Source of the DNA: Allobrachymonas sp. | GTDB lineage: Bacteria; Pseudomonadota; Gammaproteobacteria; Burkholderiales; Burkholderiaceae_C | Length of the DNA: 10,947 bases | Direction of reading: 5' to 3' | Assembly: GCA_012036375.1 (NCBI GenBank) | Contig: JAAUOI010000076.1 | Location: forward strand, 1-10,947 | Program-made: the position numbers and the translations under genes | The notes under the pieces: model-generated | What the model was told of the DNA's origin: nothing | What the model saw: only the letters and a program-made list of their open reading frames with translations | Database searches by the model: none | Shown: piece after piece, positions 6,698-10,947 of the stretch | Layout: every line of letters starts with the position of its first letter | Position numbering within the stretch: the stretch's first letter is position 1

Positions 6698-6711
6698 GCG
6701 ATGATTGTCCC

Positions 6712-6951
6712 ATGAGCATCGAACAACTTGCGCCCCTCATCACCACCGAGCCCGGCCGTTATCGGCATTACAAAGGTATGGACTACGAAGTGATCGGCAC
6801 GGTGCGTCACAGCGAGAGCCTTGAGCCGCTGACGCTGTACCGTGCGCTTTACGGCGAGCATGGCCTTTGGGTTCGGCCAGCGGCCATGTTCAATGAACAG
6901 GTGCAAATTAACGGGGTGTGGCAGCCTAGGTTTAGAAAGTTGACGGAGTAA
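6712..6951 (+). CDS. Small DUF1653 domain protein
   Basis: This 79-residue soluble protein consists almost wholly of a DUF1653 domain, whose function is unknown. The family wording is clear: GRYRHYKGMDYEVIGTVRHS (residues 15-34), then TLYRALYGEHGLWVRPAAMF and a PRF ending. There is no signal peptide or membrane segment. The start at 6712 is chosen because the homologous region begins there and an earlier in-frame start would run back through the rsmB coding sequence. Its promoter must lie inside the 5' part of rsmB, since the two ATGs are only 14 bp apart. No Shine-Dalgarno is evident. A copy of the dispersed repeat begins directly after its stop codon. Confidence 0.88.
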   Translation: MSIEQLAPLITTEPGRYRHYKGMDYEVIGTVRHSESLEPLTLYRALYGEHGLWVRPAAMFNEQVQINGVWQPRFRKLTE

Positions 6952-7015
6952 TTTTTAAAGCCAAATTGGCCTCTAGCCGGCATGAAATATACGTCAAATG
7001 CTTCTATTTTTATAG
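6952..7015 (+). repeat. Dispersed repeat, copy C (intergenic) with hairpin
   Basis: This is the only intergenic copy, starting at the base after the DUF1653 stop codon. It shares 47/64 positions with 4522-4585 and the exact core CTCTAGCCGGCATG. It includes the near-palindrome GCCAAATTGGC (6960-6970). Its 3' end runs into an 8-bp hairpin, CAAATGCT (6995-7002) with AGCATTTG (7014-7021), loop 11 nt. The other copies lack this hairpin. No T run follows the hairpin, so it is a poor intrinsic terminator. Confidence 0.8.
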
Positions 7016-7152
7016 CATTTGAAGATCGCTCAAGGTGTCGGGTTCAGGTTTGGGTCGCGATACCATTCGTAACAACCCTGAGATGAAAGCATGCATTTTG
7101 TACATCAAGCACATGAAATAAATAAATTGCATAGTTTGCCGCACAAACAGCA

Positions 7153-7182
7153 TTGGCAATTCATCAGCCAGACATCTACAGT
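7153..7182 (+). promoter_or_regulatory. Possible sigma-70 promoter of aspA
   Basis: TTGGCA (7153-7158) and TACAGT (7177-7182) are separated by 18 bp, giving a predicted start near 7189 and a leader of about 39 nt before the aspA ATG at 7228. Both hexamers are imperfect. The rest of 6952-7227 holds repeat copy C and no gene. Confidence 0.35.
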
Positions 7183-7227
7183 TCGCACCCAGCTACACCA
7201 CCCGGTGGAGCTTTGCTGAAGGATCAC

Positions 7228-8694
7228 ATGTCTACTCCATCATCTGCCATGCAAGCTGCTCAAGAGGCCGCAAGCCAAGCGCTTCATCGCACCGAGCACG
7301 ATTTCCTTGGTGAAAAACAAATTCCTTCACAAGCCTACTGGGGCGTACACACCGCTCGCGCTTTGGAGAATTTCCCGATTTCCGGCACACCGATCTCGGC
7401 CATGCCTGATTTGATTCGTGCGTTCGGTTTTGTGAAAAAAGCCTGTGCCCGCGCCAATGCGGATTTGGGTGCGCTGGATCGCAAGCGTACAGCCGCCATC
7501 ATCTTGGCCTGCAATGAGCTGATTTCAGGGCGATTCAAAGAGCAATTCGTGGTCGATGTGATCCAAGGCGGTGCAGGCACCTCGACGAACATGAATGCCA
7601 ACGAAGTGATTGCCAACATCGCACTCGAGAAACTCGGCTTTGAAAAAGGCCGCTACGACGTGTTGCATCCCAACGATCATGTGAATGCCTCACAAAGCAC
7701 CAACGATGTCTACCCCACCGCTGTGCGCATTGCACTGTGGACGGGCATTGATCGGTTGCTGGCCTCGATGGAAACCTTGCAGCGTGGCTTTGAGGCCAAA
7801 GCTGAAGAGTTCAAAAGCATCCTCAAAATTGGCCGCACGCAGCTGCAAGATGCCGTGCCCATGACCTTGGGGCAAGAGTTTTCTACGTATGCTGTCATGC
7901 TGGAAGAAGACGTGATGCGTCTGCGCGAGGCCCGGGCGTTGATCGAAGAAATCAACCTCGGGGCCACCGCGATTGGCACAGGCATCAACGCGCCTTCGGG
8001 CTATGCCGATATGGTTTGCCAGTTTCTCGCGGAGGAAAGCAAGATCCCGGTGAAGAAAGCCAAGAACCTGATCGAAGCCACGCAAGACACAGGCGCTTTC
8101 GTGCAGCTCTCGGGCGTGCTCAAGCGCATCGCTTCCAAGCTCTCCAAAACCTGCAACGATTTGCGCTTACTCAGCTCCGGCCCGCAAGCTGGCTTTGGCG
8201 ACATCAAGCTGCCCGCGCGCCAAGCCGGCAGCTCCATCATGCCCGGCAAGGTCAACCCGGTGATTCCCGAGGTGGTCAATCAAGTGGCTTTTGAAGTAAT
8301 CGGCAATGATGTTGCCATCACCATGGCCTCAGAGGCAGGGCAATTGCAACTCAATGCCTTTGAGCCGATCATGGGCTGGAGTTTGTTCAAAAGCATTGAG
8401 CATTTGAGCCAAGCTTGCTTGACCTTGCAAACCAATTGCGTGGCTGGTATTGAGCCCAATCGCGAGTTGCTGGCAAAACGCGTGCGCGAATCTGTCACCC
8501 TGGTCACTGCACTGAATCCGATCATTGGTTACGAAAAAGCCGCGCTGATCGCAAAAACCGCGATAGCCACGGGTCAGCCGATTGATGAGGTTGCACAGTC
8601 TCTTGGCATTCTCACCAAAGCGCAAATGGAGGCGCTGCTCGTGCCGGACAAGCTCACACAGCCTTTGCCGCAAGCGCAGCGCTTGGTGGCTTGA
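7228..8694 (+). CDS. aspA: Aspartate ammonia-lyase (aspartase)
   Basis: Aspartase converts L-aspartate reversibly to fumarate and ammonium in the cytoplasm as a homotetramer, feeding amino acid carbon into the TCA cycle. The 488 residues belong to the fumarase/aspartase superfamily. Conserved parts are GGAGTSTNMNANEV, NDHVNASQSTNDVYPT, GRTQLQDAVPMTLGQEFS, INLGATAIGTGINAP and the mobile active-site loop GSSIMPGKVNPV (residues 334-345) with the catalytic serine. TSTNMNANEV, RTQLQDAVPMTLGQ and EAGQLQLN point to aspartase rather than fumarase C. The ATG at 7228 is chosen because AAGGA lies 5-9 nt upstream (7219-7223). A TTG further up at 7153 would extend the frame through the proposed promoter. 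Its N-terminal 20 residues, rich in Ala and Gln, extend beyond the E. coli form. The two acidic amino acid binding proteins downstream fit a role in aspartate catabolism. Confidence 0.94.
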   Translation: MSTPSSAMQAAQEAASQALHRTEHDFLGEKQIPSQAYWGVHTARALENFPISGTPISAMPDLIRAFGFVKKACARANADLGALDRKRTAAIILACNELISGRFKEQFVVDVIQGGAGTSTNMNANEVIANIALEKLGFEKGRYDVLHPNDHVNASQSTNDVYPTAVRIALWTGIDRLLASMETLQRGFEAKAEEFKSILKIGRTQLQDAVPMTLGQEFSTYAVMLEEDVMRLREARALIEEINLGATAIGTGINAPSGYADMVCQFLAEESKIPVKKAKNLIEATQDTGAFVQLSGVLKRIASKLSKTCNDLRLLSSGPQAGFGDIKLPARQAGSSIMPGKVNPVIPEVVNQVAFEVIGNDVAITMASEAGQLQLNAFEPIMGWSLFKSIEHLSQACLTLQTNCVAGIEPNRELLAKRVRESVTLVTALNPIIGYEKAALIAKTAIATGQPIDEVAQSLGILTKAQMEALLVPDKLTQPLPQAQRLVA

Positions 8695-8716
8695 TTACAT
8701 GATTGCAAGTGATATG

Positions 8717-8732
8717 TGGCACGGTTCTTGTT
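8717..8732 (+). promoter_or_regulatory. Sigma-54-type promoter of the first binding protein gene
   Basis: TGGCACG (8717-8723), four bases, then TTGTT (8728-8732) matches the sigma-54 consensus TGGCACG-N4-TTGCW at every defined position except one: the -12 GC reads GT. The -24/-12 spacing is correct. It predicts a start near 8743, 15 nt before the ATG at 8758, just upstream of the GTGAGG ribosome site. Sigma-54 control by NtrC or an AauR-like regulator is known for acidic amino acid transport genes elsewhere; no activator site was recognised here. Confidence 0.5.
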
Positions 8733-8757
8733 AATTTATTTTTTTGTGAGGTTGTCG

Positions 8758-9675
8758 ATGATAGTCGCCCGCTTGTCTCTTTCTTGGCTTGCTGCCAGCG
8801 CGGCAGTTGTGGCTTTGCTGGCTTTGCCTTCGATAGCCACAGCACAGTCCGGGCCGGTGGTCAATCGCATCAAATCGGGCGGCGCAATCGTGATTGCGCA
8901 CCGCAAATCTTCCGTGCCTTTTTCGTACCTTGATGGCAACAAAAAACCGGTCGGTTATGCACTGGATCTGTGCCTCAAACTCGCAGAAACAGTGCGCAGC
9001 AAGCTTGGCGCGAAAGGTGAAGGCGGCATCGAGCTGCAAATGGTCACGCCTGCTAACCGCATTGCGATGATTGCCGAAGGCAAAGCTGATATGGAATGCG
9101 GCTCAACGACGAACAACAAAGAGCGCCGCGAAAAAGTAGCCTTCACTGTGCCGCATTTCATCGCCGGCGCACGCCTGCTGGTACGTGCGAATAGCAAAGC
9201 CACTGTGCTGGAAGACCTCAAAGGCAAAACCGTGGTCTCCACCAAGGGCACGACGCCTCTCAAAGCTGTAGATTCGGCCAATAAAGAGCGCCTCATGGGA
9301 CTCAAAATCCTTGAAGCACCCGATCACGCGCGGGCGGTCGAGATGGTAGAAATAGGCGAGGCAGATGCCTTTGTGATGGACGATGTGCTGCTGTATGGCT
9401 TGGCCGCCAACCGCCCCAACCCCAAAGCCCTCAAAGCGGTGGGCAAGTTCCTCACCACTGAGCCACTGGCCATCATGTTGCCTAAAAACGATCCCCAGTT
9501 CAAAAGACTCGTGGACGATGAAATGAAGCGCCTCATCCGCTCCCGCGAGATCTACGCCTTCTACGACAAATGGTTTGCCCAACCGATTCCCCCCAACAAC
9601 ATGGCACTGAATTTGCCTGTGAGTTATTTACTGCGTGACTTTTGGAAATACCCCACCGATGTGGTGCCTTTCTAA
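8758..9675 (+). CDS. ABC transporter periplasmic amino acid-binding protein, GltI-like (paralog 1)
   Basis: This is a family 3 solute-binding protein of the glutamate/aspartate type, exported to the periplasm to deliver its ligand to an ABC permease. Residues 1-29 form a Sec signal peptide with cleavage expected after ATA (29/30). There is no lipobox cysteine. Ligand-site equivalents of E. coli GltI are Arg49 (AHRKSSVPFSY), Arg101 (PANRI), Ser116 (ECGSTTNN) and His190 (APDHAR). The position equal to E. coli Ser72 is Pro98, so the ligand preference may differ. The C-terminus has YDKWFAQPIPPNN as in GltI. The start at 8758 has GTGAGG at 8746-8751; a GTG at 8716 falls on the sigma-54-like site. 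It lies 63 bp after aspA, and no permease or ATPase gene follows. Confidence 0.88.
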   Translation: MIVARLSLSWLAASAAVVALLALPSIATAQSGPVVNRIKSGGAIVIAHRKSSVPFSYLDGNKKPVGYALDLCLKLAETVRSKLGAKGEGGIELQMVTPANRIAMIAEGKADMECGSTTNNKERREKVAFTVPHFIAGARLLVRANSKATVLEDLKGKTVVSTKGTTPLKAVDSANKERLMGLKILEAPDHARAVEMVEIGEADAFVMDDVLLYGLAANRPNPKALKAVGKFLTTEPLAIMLPKNDPQFKRLVDDEMKRLIRSREIYAFYDKWFAQPIPPNNMALNLPVSYLLRDFWKYPTDVVPF

Positions 9676-9830
9676 GCGTCAAAGCAGCGCATATCCCCCA
9701 ATTTTTTAGCCTTATGCACCAAATGCATCGGTAAACCCCTGAGAAACCAAGGAGTTACGGGAATACCCGCAACGCCAATTTTCTACAATTCCGTTGTTGT
9801 AATCTGCTTATTTCTATTGAAGGAGATCTT
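9676..9830 (+). promoter_or_regulatory. Upstream region of the second binding protein gene
   Basis: This 155-bp gap contains no gene. TACAAT at 9784-9789 could be a -10 box giving a leader of about 35 nt, but no good -35 is seen. A 5-bp inverted repeat, ATGCA (9714-9718)/TGCAT (9724-9728), contains TGCACCA, which resembles one half of an NtrC site; the second half is poor. The ribosome site AAGGAG (9820-9825) is the strongest in the window. No clear terminator follows the first binding protein gene. Confidence 0.35.
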
Positions 9831-10733
9831 ATGAAGAAGCAAATCTTGGCCTTGGCCGCAATCGCAGCTGTTACTGGCGCATTCGCGCAAGCCCCAGCAC
9901 CATCCACCTTGGACAAAATCAAAGCATCGGGTGTTGTCACTATGGGCACACGCGAGTCCTCTGGTGCATTGGCCTCGACCATCGGTGACGGCAAGTTCGT
10001 CGGCTTCCATGTGGAGCTGTGCCAACGCATCATCGCTGAGATGGAAAAGCAGCTTGGTCGCAAGATCGAAACGAAATACATGGCTGTGACATCCGCCAAC
10101 CGTCAGACCTTGCTGCAAAACGGCACGATTGACATTGAGTGTGGCTCCACCACCAACAACGCCACCCGTCAAAAAGATGTAGCTTTCTTGAACAACACCT
10201 ACATCGAAGAAGTGCGCATCGCTGTGAAAGCCAACTCGGGTATCACCTCGATCAATCAACTCAAAGACAAAAACGTCGCCACCACCACGGGCACGACCTC
10301 CGTGCAGCTCATTCGCAAGCACGAGCGTGCAACGGGCATTGACTTCAAAGAAGTTTTCGGCAAAGACCATGCTGACAGCTTCTTGCTGCTCGAATCTGGC
10401 CGCGCTGACGCATTTGTGATGGACGGTCAGATTTTGGCTGGCAACATCGCCAATGCCAAGAACCCTGCCGACTTCAAAATTGCAGGTGAAGTGCTCAATA
10501 TCGAGCCGATTGCCATCATGGTGCGTAAAGACGATGCGGGCATCAAGAAATTGGGCAATGACGTGATCGCTGCACAAGCGAAATCAGGCGAGTTGGCCAA
10601 GCTGTACGACAAGTGGTTCATGCAGCCTATTCCTCCGAAAAATGCGCGCGTGGGTTTGCCTGCGACCGATTTGACCAAAGCTGCTTGGGCCAGTCTGAAC
10701 GACAAGCCTGCTGAAGAATTCAATAAGAAGTAA
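9831..10733 (+). CDS. ABC transporter periplasmic glutamate/aspartate-binding protein, GltI-like (paralog 2)
   Basis: This 300-residue family 3 solute-binding protein is exported by a Sec signal peptide (residues 1-19, cleavage after AFA). It probably binds glutamate and aspartate in the periplasm. The E. coli GltI ligand residues are all present: Arg41 (GTRESS), Ser88 and Arg91 (TSANR), Ser106 (ECGSTTNN) and His180 (GKDHADSF). The segment after TRESS reads GALAST instead of VPFSY, a difference from paralog 1 and from E. coli. The C-terminus has LYDKWFMQPIPPKN. The strong AAGGAG, 5 nt before the ATG, suggests high expression, as usual for binding proteins. It is followed at once by a strong terminator, so permease and ATPase genes are not in the same transcript unless read-through occurs. 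The gltI symbol is withheld because two paralogs compete for it. Confidence 0.9.
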   Translation: MKKQILALAAIAAVTGAFAQAPAPSTLDKIKASGVVTMGTRESSGALASTIGDGKFVGFHVELCQRIIAEMEKQLGRKIETKYMAVTSANRQTLLQNGTIDIECGSTTNNATRQKDVAFLNNTYIEEVRIAVKANSGITSINQLKDKNVATTTGTTSVQLIRKHERATGIDFKEVFGKDHADSFLLLESGRADAFVMDGQILAGNIANAKNPADFKIAGEVLNIEPIAIMVRKDDAGIKKLGNDVIAAQAKSGELAKLYDKWFMQPIPPKNARVGLPATDLTKAAWASLNDKPAEEFNKK

Positions 10734-10748
10734 TCTTGTGGTGTCGCG

Positions 10749-10783
10749 CCCCGCTGCGAGAAGTCTTGCAGCGGGGTTTTTTA
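10749..10783 (+). terminator. Intrinsic terminator after the second binding protein gene
   Basis: CCCCGCTGC (10749-10757) pairs with GCAGCGGGG (10768-10776), a 9-bp stem extendable by a G-T and an A-T pair. Six T's follow directly (10777-10782). It starts 15 bp after the stop codon. Confidence 0.93.
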
Positions 10784-10790
10784 TTCAAGG

Positions 10791-10947
10791 CCAGTAGTGT
10801 CCCAACGTTCTTCAGAGGAAATTCATCTGAATTGATGCCAAATCAGTCTCTGAATTTTCTGGGGCGTTCGTAAGTAGTTGATTTATCGGCGTATTTTCAA
10901 ACATCGACAAACTCAAGATTTGTAGAATTTCATGCATGCTGTGATCC
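10791..10947 (-). mobile_element. Likely end of an insertion sequence, partial
   Basis: The stretch right of the terminator looks more A+T-rich than the genes and carries the transposase tail. Between the transposase stop and the terminator lies CCAGTAGTGTCCCAACGTT (10791-10809), which could hold the terminal inverted repeat. The other end is outside the window, so neither the repeat nor a target duplication can be confirmed. The left boundary given is approximate. Confidence 0.4.
10812..10946 (-). CDS. Transposase C-terminal fragment, probably IS4-type (cut by window edge)
   Basis: On the minus strand an open frame enters from the right edge and runs 44 codons to a TGA at 10814-10812. The visible residues include MHEILQILSLSMFEN followed by TPINQLLT, then a polar stretch, and end SIQMNFL. 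This resembles the C-terminal end of IS4-type transposases as I recall them (ILQILS..FEK.P..QLL... with an NLF-type ending). The last residues differ from that ending, so the copy may be slightly degraded. The catalytic domain is outside the window, so completeness cannot be judged. It is transcribed towards the binding protein gene. Confidence 0.55.
   Translation of the reverse strand, partial: DHSMHEILQILSLSMFENTPINQLLTNAPENSETDLASIQMNFL

Noticed and set aside
7039..7084. GGGTT/AACCC inverted repeat upstream of aspA
   Set aside because: The arms are only 5-6 bp with a loop of about 30 nt, which is expected by chance.
7153..7227. N-terminal extension of aspartase from a TTG
   Set aside because: It has no ribosome site and overlaps the likely promoter; the ATG at 7228 has AAGGA at proper spacing.
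9783..10577. 264-codon frame opposite the second binding protein gene
   Set aside because: It is antisense to a gene with signal peptide, ligand residues, strong ribosome site and terminator; the translation has no recognisable features.
1..10947. CRISPR array, phage genes, defence cassette or toxin-antitoxin pair
   Set aside because: No regularly spaced identical repeats, phage structural or nuclease motifs, or paired small toxin-like genes were seen; the genes are mostly housekeeping and transport.

Overview
The window looks like chromosomal DNA of a betaproteobacterium, most likely in the Burkholderiales and close to the Comamonadaceae. The reasons are the membrane-anchored cytochrome c5-type protein, the zinc-ribbon/DUF3426 protein, the paired glutamate/aspartate-type binding proteins, and moderately GC-rich coding sequence with few strong Shine-Dalgarno sites. 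This placement comes from recalled family patterns, not from a search.

Layout. Positions 1-223 hold no gene I can support. A tRNA-Arg(CCG) gene lies on the minus strand (224-299), divergent from a one-heme cytochrome gene (407-994) whose C-terminal tail looks frameshifted. A 46-bp perfect palindrome (1022-1067), which contains a two-way intrinsic terminator, closes the cytochrome gene. Four plus-strand genes follow closely: a zinc-ribbon/DUF3426 membrane protein (1085-2287), an adenosine-kinase-like PfkB kinase (2308-3222), rodA (3243-4397) and a 3-hydroxyisobutyrate-dehydrogenase-family oxidoreductase (4405-5280). Gaps of 20, 20 and 7 bp suggest co-transcription. A convergent gap (5281-5407) with repeated CTTCCGTG/CACGGAAG words separates them from an RsmB-type rRNA methyltransferase on the minus strand (5408-6697). 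That gene is head-to-head, with a 14-bp gap, to a small DUF1653 gene (6712-6951).

The right part concerns acidic amino acids. Aspartase (aspA, 7228-8694) is followed by two paralogous periplasmic binding proteins of the glutamate/aspartate (GltI) type (8758-9675 and 9831-10733). The first has a good sigma-54-type promoter match just upstream. The proposed logic is uptake of aspartate/glutamate followed by deamination of aspartate to fumarate and ammonium. No permease or ATPase gene lies in the window. After a strong terminator (10749-10783) the right edge cuts into the C-terminal end of a probable IS4-type transposase on the minus strand.

The most interesting signal is a dispersed repeat of about 60-65 bp with four diverged copies, built round GCCGGCAT and TGCTATTAAATCAGTAG. 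One copy is intergenic (6952-7015), one lies antisense in the DUF3426 linker (1314-1377), and two lie inside unrelated enzymes: the dehydrogenase (4522-4585) and the rRNA methyltransferase (6154-6212). The two enzyme copies are read in the same frame and give related peptides, apparently without changing the usual length of either protein.
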